Shown here in pieces: positions 51,641 to 62,522 of a stretch of 64,000 bases of DNA. The position numbers and the translations under genes were made by a program. A model generated the notes under the pieces. It was given only the letters and a program-made list of their open reading frames with translations. It was not told the DNA's origin and searched no databases. The stretch spans positions 12,566,009-12,630,008 of the forward strand of contig CP034994.1 of assembly GCA_004026145.2 (NCBI GenBank), read 5' to 3'. The stretch is from Takifugu bimaculatus (lineage: Eukaryota; Chordata; Actinopteri; Tetraodontiformes; Tetraodontidae). Positions within the stretch are counted from its first letter, which is position 1, and each line of letters opens with the position of its first letter.

Positions 51641-54600
51641 GACATGGCATTTTCTTGCATTTTCATAATTACAAACTGATGTGAAAACATTTTAATTTTT
51701 AATCATTCAACTATGTGGATGTTTGTTGTTTCTTTAAATGTGTTTTCAGCAAAGCTCGTGGAATCCACACTGACCCGCCGGGTTGGCTTCCAGACCAGTG
51801 AGTATCTGCCGCAACTTTTCCGGGTTCAACCAAGTCCCATCTTGAGAGCGCGAGTGACTCACAATCTGAAAGAAAATCCCAAGAAGGTTAAGTCCCAGCC
51901 ACCAAGCTTTCATTAATTCAATTGTTTGTGTAAAATACTTTCACCTCTTCTTTCTGAATAAACCCATCCTGGTTAAGGTCCAACAGACTGAAGACCTCCT
52001 CTGTGCTGAGAGAAAGCAGTGGCTGGTCTGACTCCTCTCGTTCCAGGGGGGAGGCTGTTGTCTGGCTCTCCATCAGACCCTTGAGCTGAGCCAGCTGCAC
52101 CACCACACGACACTCCTCCTCAGTCAGAAAGCCAGGGATCTCTGACAAGAAAAGCATAAGAAGAATGACTATCATGCAAATGTGGCAAATCGATCCATAC
52201 TCCTCTTCTGAAATGGCGAGTAAGTCATTGATTTAAGTGGATTAGACGATCACTGTTCAGTGTACTGGGCTGATCTGTCAGACTAAATAGATTACTTGAG
52301 CTCACCTCAGAAAACTGTCACTGAAGTGGCCTTTTCGAAGTAGCTTGATCAGTGTATGCTAATTGATACAATTAAGATGTCTCAGCCCCTACCGCTCAGA
52401 AAATCACAAGGAAAAATGTATAGAATTTTAAAAGTAATCCAGCAAAAAAATCACTGAAGGAAGATCAACTCAGCCATTAGAAAAGGATGGTGTCATTTCT
52501 GAAAAAGATGCATGTGTCAGCACCGCTACATTCATCCTTAGGTATATATTAATAACTGTTCAACTATTAAACTCAACAATAAATATTAATGAGGACAAAA
52601 CAATGTTTTAGAGTCATTTTTTAATGAAGCAGGGCCACTTGAACCTCTGAGATGTCTAATTACACCAAGACAAGTTCTCTTTCTCTCGCCCGTCCCCGTC
52701 AGTCATACACTTCCTTTCTCTTCATTAAAAAAGTCCGGCAGGTTGTGGCTCTTTCACGCTGTACCCGCCCGGTCCATTCCTGTCGTCCAGCTCGAGCCTT
52801 GTTAATGTGAATAACTGATATGAATGAAGGGGCACAGAGTCTTCCTCCTCTCCCTCCCATTACTGCTGTGGCTCTCTCCCACAGAAAGGAAGTGACCTGC
52901 TTGTCTGAACAGGAATCAGGCCACGGCTACGCAGCAGGACTACACTAATTCTGCTGGTCTCTGATGCATGTTCTCTGTATCTCTCTCTCTCTCTCTCTCA
53001 CGTGCACACACACATGCATGCATGCAAAGTTTGCATTACAATAGAGGCTGCCATTTCATTGAATTTGATTGCTTTAAAAAAAAAAAGGTTGATTAAAACA
53101 GATGGCTTTATTTGCTATCTGTAATAAATAAAGAGATAATGGGAGACAAAACCTGTCCCTATACCAAAAAAACCTGAAAATATAAGGGGAAAGAGTTTAG
53201 GGTGGGACAGGATATTTAGGTGTGGACTGGAAAAAAAAGAGTGATGAAGGATTTGGAGGACTTTCCCAACATGAGGGCCGGTTTGTCCCTTAAGTCAAGC
53301 TGTGGGGATAGAAGTGGCAGCAAGCCAAATGCCAAATCACACACCCCACTAATCCTGAAGTCTGTCAAACACACTGAAATCTGCTCACAAATGCAAGCGG
53401 ATACATGTATCTAATGACTCTTTAATGCATCCCCCAACCATTCTCCAGTTCACCTCCCCTTAACCCTTCCTATGCAAATGTCATCACCACCCACTATAAA
53501 TACATCTATTCATCTGTCCTCTCCTGCACTTTCACACACTCTTGATTACTCCTCCACCCAAACTTCTGTCCCAGGATGACTCCAGTGCTCTGCCTTTACC
53601 TTATCTCCAGGAAACCCTCCTTTTCTGCCTCCATAGTATTTCTACTTCTGCTTGCTGGGCATAGCACAACAAGAGCACTTGGTCCTGACAGAGTGAGGGC
53701 AGAAACGGATGGCCGAGTTAGGAGCCAGGGGAAATTTAAATCAGGGGTTAAGGATACGCTGCATCCTGAGGAGAACGCTGAAACTGGAACTGGAGATACA
53801 ACGCGCCGGGATGGTGACGAGTGGGGGGGTCCTGATACCACAACTGGATTCAGGTCCATGTTTTCTAGAAGTGAAAGTGGACTGTGGGAAGCCAGGAGTT
53901 CCTCTCGCTGCTTCGCTATCCCACCAAACATGGCTTTGTGCCAGAACATCGGTTATGACACCATGAGGATGCCCAACCTGCTGGGACACGAGTCTCCAGC
54001 CGAGGCTGTGCAACAGAGTGCCAGTTGGTTGCCGTTGCTTGCCAGAGAATGCCACCCTGATGCCCGGATCTTCCTCTGCTCTCTGTTTGCACCCATTTGC
54101 CTCGAAAGGTAAGTTTACACAAGAGCTCCCTTAACCTGAGAGGTAGTTAATGTAGTTCAGGTTGAGCTATATATGTTAAAAAAATATTATGTAAAGTGAC
54201 TTTCAAATGTTTTATGAGTTTAGACAGATGATTCTGATTAAGAGTCAACTCAAGGGAATATTATTTAACTGTTATATTATAAAGGGTAACTCCTCTTCTC
54301 CAAAACACTGAAACTGAAGGTAATTTTCTGCTTTTATCACCTCTTTAAAGTCATGCAAATTGATGATCTGTGAAAATCTGGTCCTGGTTTCACACAGCCA
54401 CATTTTCACGACACCCGATAAATGTAAACTCTACTTGTAAATCCGATGTCTCCTCATTTTTCCAGGTTTATATCACCCTGCAGGAGTTTGTGCGAATCTG
54501 TCCGAGAGAGTTGTGCACCTATCATGAGCTGCTATGGTTATCCCTGGCCAGAAATCCTGCGCTTGTGACCAGTATCCCTCAGACCATCTCATGTGCATCT

Positions 54601-56281
54601 CCTCCATCACCAACAGCACTGCTCAAACAGGAGGGCAGAGAGGTGAGAAACTTACTCTAAAAACAAATGTGTTGCATCTGAAACAGCAAAATTTAAAGAT
54701 TATTGATTTGTCCTGACTCAGCGCCTCAAGCAAGCTGCCAGGACTGTGTACTGGAAGAGGCCTCATCCTCTAAACACACACTGGAGGCCTTTTGTAGGAG
54801 CGATTTTGGTGAGTATCAACAGGCTTCCAGAGTAGTTATACATTTTGTAAGCTTTTCCCCCCTCATAGTTATTTGTGTTTATCTCCTTTTTCTCCCAGTT
54901 GTGAAACTGCGTCTTACACGGCTGAAGTACAGCCCTCTTACACTGTCCCAGTATTCTCTTGGTTCCAAACTGGTGATTCTAAAACACGGGCCCCTTTTAG
55001 GGGGGCAGATTCGTTCTCGGATTGAGCTGTGGCTGGAGAGGGATGCCAGCTGTATAAGGAACATTACACGACAACACCCACGAGGCGGGACCTTCCTAGT
55101 AATGGGGACTGTGCAGGGCGAACGCCTGGTGGTCACCAAGGCTCATCTGTGGCATAAACGAGACAAGAACCTGACCGCAGCGGCACGCAAATGGAAGCAG
55201 TACAGATGTAGAAATTAGGACTTCTATGCTAGTTTAGAAAATGGACAATGGACATTCAATTTAAGGAGGATAAAACAATCTAGTAATTAGAAACTGACTT
55301 AATACATGTGACTATATTATGCTGTGAATGAAACCTTTTAAATAACATAGGAAGTTTTGTTTTTGTAATTTGAAAAGATGCAACCGGTCCAGAGGGAGCT
55401 CATAACTACTCAACACTGTATGATTAGGACAGTGATGATCACTTCTGGATTTTCCACAGAATATGTACATATGATGATTTTAAGAAAGTAGGCCTGGTCT
55501 TTATATGCCTCGGAGGGAAAAACCAACCTGTTCCGAATTCTGATGCAAGTTATTCATAAAATAAACATGACATCCAAAGACTGGTGCACTTACCAAAAAT
55601 CAGAGGCTTCAAGCTGATTGTCTTCATGTGGTGTGTTCTGTGTGGGGTGAGGGACACCGCTTGAACATGACCCACCTGCATATGGTTGGGAGACGTCGAC
55701 AAACTCACATCAGAAAACAAAGGCATTAAATAAAGAAAAATTACACAATTCCTTCCTTAATGTTTGCATAGTATTATCACTACTGGGGAATGCTTAAAGC
55801 TTTTAAAGCACGGAGAGGTGTTGCTAGATGTATGATTCAACTCAGCAGTCCTACCATGACGTACATTAAACAAAAGCTTATTTTTCTTAGAACTCAAATC
55901 AAATCCTTATACCCGTATGCCCTCGATTCGAGGAAGGCTGAAACTGTGGCCGTGGTCCTCCACATGCAGATCCCGTGCAGCTGGGGCAAGGCTGGCCAAA
56001 GGGGTCCTTTCCTCGCTGACTGGGCTCGAAGAGCGCCCGTCTCCTCTGACGAGATCCTCGGATCCGTTGTTGTAGTGCACGTAGAGCAGCAAACCAATGA
56101 CGTTCAGAATGTACACATGAAAGAAGACCATAACCACAACAAAGTATGCCCGAGAACAGATGCTGCTTCTCTGGACATGTAGTCTAGTGGGGCGAAAAGG
56201 TGGGTTAAGGGGTGAAAACAGTGGCTTGTCGTCATCTTCGTAGTCTTGCTCCTCCATGTCATGTCCCTCGTCATCCTCCAT
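49236..56281 (-). CDS. p4htm: Transmembrane prolyl 4-hydroxylase P4HTM, 9 coding exons
   Basis: ER-membrane, Fe(II)/2-oxoglutarate-dependent prolyl hydroxylase linked to HIF-alpha turnover. Inferred coding exons: 55913-56281, 55594-55675, 51945-52141, 51775-51865, 51088-51250, 50777-50962, 50018-50108, 49766-49889, 49236-49450. Phases close to 505 aa (human about 502). Start chosen at the ATG 56281 (MEDDEGHDMEEQDYED); a second ATG 7 codons upstream is possible. A single membrane segment follows SSICSRAYF. One good EF-hand (DLNQDGFIQKEE) is present; the second is shortened (EANPAGMLTLEDF). Iron ligands: the His and Asp of NAHHDSS and the His of YSLHGEC; the 2-oxoglutarate-binding lysine is in RIKPTAGTALLWYN. 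Intron 7 uses a GC donor (CAG|gcaagt at 50018). Intron 2 contains an antisense sFRP gene. Confidence 0.95.
51601..51639. repeat. (AC)n microsatellite in p4htm intron 4
   Basis: About 17 consecutive AC units after a short GCAC run. Directly visible and likely length-polymorphic. Confidence 0.95.
52142..53575. other. p4htm intron 2 distal part; candidate promoter of the nested sFRP gene
   Basis: Intronic DNA upstream of the plus-strand sFRP start at 53576. It contains a TC run at 52981-52999 followed by CATGCATGC words. CACTATAAATACATC near 53491-53505 is a TATA-like element about 75 bases before the sFRP ATG, so it could serve as the core promoter. Confidence 0.4.
53576..55218 (+). CDS. Secreted frizzled-related protein (sizzled/crescent-like), nested in p4htm intron 2, with a frame break
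   Basis: Secreted antagonist-type protein: signal peptide, frizzled cysteine-rich domain (CRD), netrin-like domain. Inferred exons: 53576-54108, 54466-54642, 54722-54808, 54899-55218. The signal region is FSASIVFLLLLAGHSTTRA. An unusually long polar stretch of about 75 residues precedes the CRD, which begins at C112 (RCFAIPPNMALCQNIGYDTM, then PNLLGH, FLCSLFAPICLE, PCRSLCESVRESCAP, SCYGYPWPEILR). Exon 2 then meets a TGA, because 54563-54564 is TT where one T is expected; skipping one base restores CDQYPSDHLMCIS with the ninth and tenth CRD cysteines and correct exon phases (about 371 aa). The NTR part includes FCRSDF, LWLERDASC, HPRGGTFLVMGTVQG and LWHKRDKNLTAAARKWKQYRC. Family is confident; the exact member is not. 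An AATAAA at 55560 may end the transcript 29 bases from p4htm exon 2. Confidence 0.85.
55560..55565 (+). terminator. Candidate AATAAA polyadenylation signal of the nested sFRP gene
   Basis: An AATAAA hexamer about 340 bases after the sFRP stop codon and about 30 bases before the coding part of p4htm exon 2 on the other strand. Confidence 0.4.
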
Positions 56282-57800
56282 TTTTAAACGAATAAATCTC
56301 AATACTACACTGGAGCTTTGTAGTCAATAGGAAACCTCGATTCCAAAGTATATTACCTAATTTCCGATTACGCTATCATGCAGTTTTGCGAACCTAGCTA
56401 ACAGCTAGCTACTATAGGGCAGAAGTCTATGTGGAGAAGTCTGTCAATTTCGATAACAAAATAGGCCTGACATGTCTGCTGCGTTTACCCAACAGACAAA
56501 GACAGCTCCCAAAAAGAAAGCGGATATACTGACTGTTGTTGGCTTTAATAAATAAATGTGTCATAATTAAAGCTACCCCTTAATCCGTGCAGGATAACTG
56601 GCTGATGTGCTGCCCCTGACAACCTGCCTAACAACAAGACCGCTGCCCTGTTTGTCGTCTCCGGTTCGACATTAAAGAGCTGTTGCCCTCTAGTGGTAAC
56701 CTCCGGTAACACAGGGGACTGGACCACAACAGAAACCCCGACGTTTGCCGGATTAAATTTGTGGACTGAGGACGTTTTCAGATGAAAACGCATCAGAAAA
56801 TGATCCCACATTTCTAGAAATGATCGAACACATACATATATATCTATTTATAAAGTATGCAACGTATTCAGATAGTTAACCTCGACACTGCCAAATAACC
56901 TCAGTGAGCTTTGGGACAAGGTTTGTGACTTTTTGCAACATTGGCTTAAAATTTAAGAAATTTTGATAGCAAAACAGTTAAACGAGATCTTTATAACTAG
57001 TAATTTTTATTATGCCAATCTCAAAGCATTTATTTCCCACATTAATTGCAAAATGCTACTTTTCATACGTATTAAACGATTTTATTCCACTGTTTCAACC
57101 TGAGGCATATTGTTTTCAGGCCTCCAGTCGTTACAAAACCACCAAGTTCTTCTTCATGCAAAATCTTTGAAATGGGCAATTCTCCATAACAGCCTAATTC
57201 CCAACCCTTTGCTCTGCCGCACTGTCACGAAATCCGCAACGCTCGACTCTAAATGGGTTTGCAGTTCTCTAATTTATCCACAAAGTGGCAACAAAGACCG
57301 AAATTCGGATCGACCGATTGCTGTGTCATCTGAAATTTGTGACGCAGACGTTTGGGTGCCAAAACACGGAATTATTTCCCCAGAAATTAACCTTAACCTG
57401 GAAATAATTGCCTATTTTTTTTTGTTTGTTTCACCTTTATTTAGCTGGGTTTTTTTTGTCATTTTGGCACATTTTGGCACAATTTGAACTAAGGCCAATG
57501 GTAATTTCAAAAATTCAAAGTACTTGTACATACATGCACATACTTATACTATCATTGTGAGGACTTTCATACAGCTAATGTATTGCGTACATACATGTAA
57601 CGTATTAGTAGTACATTACTAATTGGAATGGTTCGGTTTAGCCAAGCCTAACCATCCCAACTAACCCACTAACCCTGACTTAAAACCAATTCTAACCGCA
57701 ACCTTAAAGCCAAGTCTTAAACCTCAAACAGTCCCTTGAAGTTGTGAGGACCAGCCAAAATGACCTCATTCCCCCCTCGAATGTCCTTACTTTGCTACTA
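56282..57800. other. p4htm 5' flank and divergent spacer toward the PCTAIRE kinase
   Basis: Presumed p4htm promoter and 5' UTR just above 56281, then AT-rich spacer. No reading frame with a recognisable domain. Short tandem words TACATACATG occur around 57530-57600. Confidence 0.4.
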
Positions 57801-58060
57801 TAGCGCGTACACGCACATACATACGCGCGCGCACGCACGCACGCACACCCCTTGCGTCGCTTTCCGGGATCACGCCACAGCTTTCAATTGGGATCTGCAC
57901 AGCAGCAGCGATATGGTCGATCCTCCGCGGACAGGACGGCGCCGTGCGTGAGCGAGATTAAACCCCGGAACATGCGGATCCACGGAGCAGCGATGCAGAT
58001 AGATGGTCCAGGGAACGCTGCGGCACTCGGGACATCGCGGGGATAAGATTTCCCTGTCGA
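57801..58060 (+). promoter_or_regulatory. CpG-rich block, candidate promoter/first exon of the PCTAIRE kinase
   Basis: A dense CpG segment, including CGCGCGCACGCACGCACGCA near 57825-57845 and CCTCCGCGGACAGGACGGCG near 57922-57942, follows AT-rich spacer and lies upstream of the plus-strand kinase, whose first coding exon has an acceptor and so needs an upstream non-coding exon. CpG content continues in a weaker form to about 58750. The precise start site cannot be read from sequence alone. Confidence 0.4.
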
Positions 58061-60229
58061 ATATCAGGAAATCTGTTGTGATTTACAGCAAAGTAGTTGG
58101 GGGGAACTTGTCGCAGTGGATCCATCCCAGCGCGCTGCCGGGATTACCACGCACAAGTGGAACAATAGTCTCCAGCAGCAGGAACACCAGCAGGTCAGAG
58201 GCAACGCTGATTTCTTTTCTTTTCTTTTTCGCTTCCGTTTGTGTTTACGGTGTTCTCTCCGCAGGTTCTTCTCCCCCCTTCCCACAGAGATCGGGACGAC
58301 AAACAAGCGCGATCGTCCTATCACCTGACGTCGCAGGTGGAGTTATTTTTTCAAAACCTAGACCGTGTTATATGCGTGGGTCCATTGCGCAACATGACAG
58401 AACGTGGGTAGTTTAGAAACAAGCGTGTGATCCTCTGAACTACGGCGTTACAACAATTGTTACAACAACGTTGAACGCAACCTCCGGTGTTCGTGGCGCA
58501 CTCGCTGGCGTCGGAATGACTGTCACAAATGAACCGTGTGCGTGATCCTCCTGGAGTTTCGGATCCGACCGGCTGGTGGTGTAACTTTTGCTCCCTGTGA
58601 CTCTCCTCCTCCCGGATACATGCTTCAGGAAAACACGGGGAGAGCAGGACCGACCGAAAACACGCGAGGCCTGGAAGGCAGAGAGGGGGGTTGGAGCTCT
58701 GTCAGCCAGGCGCAGACCGACATGAGCCGGTTTGAGAGCGCAGAGATTCACTGATAATTCCAGCCCTTGGTCAGTTTAACAGGATATTATCAGGCCTCAA
58801 GTATTGCATTATGTCTACAATGACCTCATGCATGTCAACACACTGTCAATGGTTTACCTGACTGTTAGGAACTACTGGGCACTTTACTACATGTGCGAGT
58901 TGTATATGCACATTGTTTCGCTTCCCTTTGACCAACCTTTAAGTCCATAAACATTGTGATCTCTTCCAGCCAGGATTTCTTCCTGCTGTTATGCATCTAC
59001 AGATTTAGATCAAGTGGCAGATAAGCAGCCAGGAAGGAGCTTTTGGACTTATTAAAGGGAGGCATTTTAGAGGGCCGTATCTGTCTAATTTGTGTGGATG
59101 TGTTTAGGAGAGTTGGGCAGATTTACGCATTACTCATGCATCCCGAGGCAGCGCACGGCGCAGACCAGCCTTTGGAGTGCCACTGAGTGCCCATTCCGTC
59201 CTGTCACGTTGTGCGTGAGTGCATGCATGCGTGTGATTCATGCTCAGCTGAAATGCTGGACGCCTGTTTCTGACAAAAAGGGAAAGAAAGAAGAAGCGAG
59301 ACCATCTCTGCTGCAGACAAAAATCTGGCCTGGATCCCTGCAGATTGCCAAAATCTCCCCTTTTGGCCTGATGCAAACCCTCTCTCCCGTGAGTGCTGGT
59401 ATTTTGAATGGTCTGTGGTGCAGAGGCTCAGGTATTCAAATGCAATCACTGTTTTTTCTCGCTGCAGAATTGTGAGAGGAATCCCAGAGAGAGGGTGGCA
59501 AGAAGCACTTAGTTGAGAGAATCATGTGGGCAAAGATAGAGACGTTTGAGTCACAAATTCTCAGCTTTTCGCCTTTTATTTCCATCTCCTTTTTACCTCA
59601 GAGACACAAACTGTGGTTCTATCCCGGGCCGGTAACCTAGCAACCCAAATGGTGTGTTGGTCTCCCTGTAAAGTGTGTCGCCTCGCCTCACCTTGACTTG
59701 GAATCTTGGAAAGTGCTTGTTGTTTTCCAGTTTGAGGCTTTGATATTTAACGACTCCGCTTGTCCTTTAGAGGCACCTGGGGCCATCCATGTTATCTGGA
59801 GTGTGTCCCGCCATCTAACAACAGCAATGTCTCGGAGTTATTTGTAGTTTGCCAGGCGGCTGGTTGGTTTTGGACCACTTGTCCTGCAGCCTGGAGACAC
59901 TTGTCTCATCACCTCTCTGCACGCCGCCAGGACCTGTTCACTGTGCCGTCTGTCTGCACCTCGACAGTTCAGCATCCACCACTGTAAGAAAAGCTTTATC
60001 CATCCTGATGATCCCCAGCGGACACACTCGTACACTCAGAATGGTTTTGTAATTAAACATGTTTAATAGCTTATAAATGAAGTCTCACTATAACAGACAT
60101 TTTTACAGAATGTTTTCAGAATCCGGCGTGGCCTTCTTTAGCGTGTTGCTATAGGCTTGTGAGGCTGCGAGCAATATCGGAGGAGTTAGCATCTTCAAAC
60201 TTGGATCCAATCGCCGAAATGTTTCTGTT

Positions 60230-60490
60230 TGCACTTGAATACAGAGAGAAACTAGAAAAGCGTTTGAAGGACGCAGACCTCCGCCAAGCAACTCATTTCC
60301 CTACGTATTGTCGTGCCGTTTGATCTTATTCCTGAGCGACCGTGGAGATCCAGATGGTGATCTGGAACGTGACCAAATTTAATCAAGGGTTCCTCATCCT
60401 GCGAGCAATGGAAAGATCATTGGACCCTGTTCATAACTTTCTGAGCAGTTTTGCTGACAAACGGATAAACGCAGAGGTCATTAAGTTATG
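60230..60490 (-). repeat. Interspersed repeat copy with CCTCCGCCAAG end motif
   Basis: The segment contains GCAGACCTCCGCCAAGCAAC, then ATCCAGATGGTGATCTGGA, GTTCATAACTTTCTGAGCAG and TTTTGCTGACAAACGGATAAACGC. This arrangement resembles a dispersed repeat frequent in percomorph fish, recalled from memory. Its class is not known to me; boundaries are approximate. Confidence 0.45.
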
Positions 60491-61661
60491 TTTCATCCAC
60501 AGTTGGATAAAGGAAGTCGCTGTTCTTCGACTATTTCATCTATTTTCCTTTTTTTGTTCAACCAGTTAAGAACACCTCAAAATAATTTGGATTTTTGGTT
60601 ATTTATGAGTGCTTTACATGTCTGCTTCTTCCTCAGTTATATCGAACTGGTCCTATTCTGAAAAAACTAAGTGTGCACTATATTATCCCATATAAATTGG
60701 TGCCATGATGTCTTCCGTGGGTTTTGCTGCCGGGTATTAAGGCTCTCGCTCCATTAATATGAACGCTAATGCTCCAGAGATAAGAAGGAGACCGTGAAAT
60801 TAGTCACTATTGTTTGTCCCCCGCACTGTCCAACATGCCAGGATATCAGCGTTGGTGTGTTTTAATGATAACACGTTGCTTATCTTGCTAATACGCAGCA
60901 AAGTCATATTGCTTGCGTGAGTGATTAAATCCTACAAATTTATGTGAGGTGGCAAGGTTGCGTGCAGAAAGTGCAGTCTCCTTGTCCGAGCAGGCTTCTT
61001 CTTCTTCAGCGAAGTCTGGGAAAACATGCAAATGAGGGGGGAGGGAGACGTGTTCCATTCTAATCTTGCGCGGTTGGCAGATATTATGAAATGAATGCGA
61101 GTTTTTCTCCTTTCCTCCCCTCCTTTACCTATTTTTTTTCCACCTTTTAAAGAAACACCCTCATCTGAGGAGTGAGCAGCAGTGGATCCCTGGCCAACTG
61201 CACCTCCTCTTGGAAAAAAGAAGCCACTTGTTCCAAGTGTGGATCACTGGGCTTGAATTCCCTCGGAGGGCAGGCTGTCGCTAATAGGCCTGAAAGAGTG
61301 AGAGCCTGAAAGGATAAATGGCTTTTGTTGAAGCGTCCTAGGATGGACACAAAGAGAATGGCAGTGCATGTTTGTGTGTTTATGCCCGTGCGTGTCAGCT
61401 CTTCAGCCCTTGTGGGCGAGGAAGAACTGAAAGAGAGGCAGATTTATCCTGCTTTAACTGCCTCGGCCTCCAGGCCAGTGAGTAGTGAAGGAATAGACAC
61501 ATAAAATAACCTGAACTCGCTTAAACACACTTGCGTACAGATTCTAAATGGATCTTTAAACATGACGTACCATAGGGGCCTCACTATAGTTTTTGATATG
61601 CAACATGGCTAAAAAAAAAGGTTGGAGTGCTTCACTTAGACAGGTCACCAGCTCATCACAG

Positions 61662-61691
61662 GGCACACACACACACACAAACACACACACA
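61662..61691. repeat. (AC)n microsatellite
   Basis: ACACACACACACACAAACACACACACAC-type run, directly visible. Confidence 0.9.
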
Positions 61692-62522
61692 TCACTTGCG
61701 CACTCGCCCACACCTAGGGCCAATGTCGAGTGCTTATTGATTCTAACGTGTATATTTTTGGACTGTAGGAGAAAACCAGAAAACCACACAGAGACACCCG
61801 CCACTGCATAGAGACCATGGTTTCTGATGTACATCCGTAACAATCATTTGTTCCATCACTTGTACAACGGAAGGTGGACAGTGTGGGTGATTGATTTTTG
61901 GGTCACGTTGCTGCTCATTAACCCCACATAAGCTCCACCATTACTATAAGGTTTCTTTTTATCCCAACTGTGGGTATTTGTGGGATTTAGAATGCAACAC
62001 AGGCCAACAGATGGTATCTTTCTGCCAGTGGTGCGATATTCCAACAGTGTCACTGTGGTATGCTGGTCTATTTCCTACAACGGTGTAACTGTGATTTTCA
62101 GGAATATATTATCTTAATTGTTTCTGCTGATAAACGTGTTGGCTGGAATTGGTGAACTGGATGCTCCCTCACAGCTGGAGAGAGAAATATCATCATCCAT
62201 TTTATTTTGTTTTTTATCTGTATTATTTTCTGCATCCACATGGGTCTGCACTCTCAGAATGATGCTTTTATCCCACCGTACTTATGCTATCGGTGCGTAA
62301 CGATAACAACACAAACCTCAGCTCACACACTGGAAAACTGCAACAGAAGCTGCACTGCAGTAGCTCCACTGTACAGTGGGCTTGAATGGGGGTGTGTGTA
62401 GCTCACTGCTGATGAGTAACAGTAATGATTAGGAAGGGCAGCAGATGGTGTCAGTGATGGTTAATGCTAATGTTTGCTGTGTTCTCTTAGGGCGGTGGGC
62501 CCCAGGTGGTGGAACTGAGAAG

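Larger units (their letters stand above)
58061..62490. other. Probable 5' intron of the PCTAIRE kinase; no other gene seen
   Basis: If the CpG block at 57.8-58.7 kb holds the first exon, this is intron 1. Many open frames of 60-130 codons on both strands (for example 58003-58416, 59092-59475, 61147-61350) lack domains and splice consistency. It holds an AC run at 61662-61691 and one interspersed repeat near 60.3 kb. Confidence 0.4.

Noticed and set aside
53596..54122. Minus-strand open frames up to 117 codons
   Set aside because: Antisense shadows of sFRP exon 1; no p4htm exon is needed here, since p4htm exons 2 and 3 join in frame.
61147..61350. Minus-strand frame of 67 codons (MSILGRFNKSHL...)
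   Set aside because: It looks protein-like in composition but has no recognisable family, and lies in the presumed kinase intron without splice partners.
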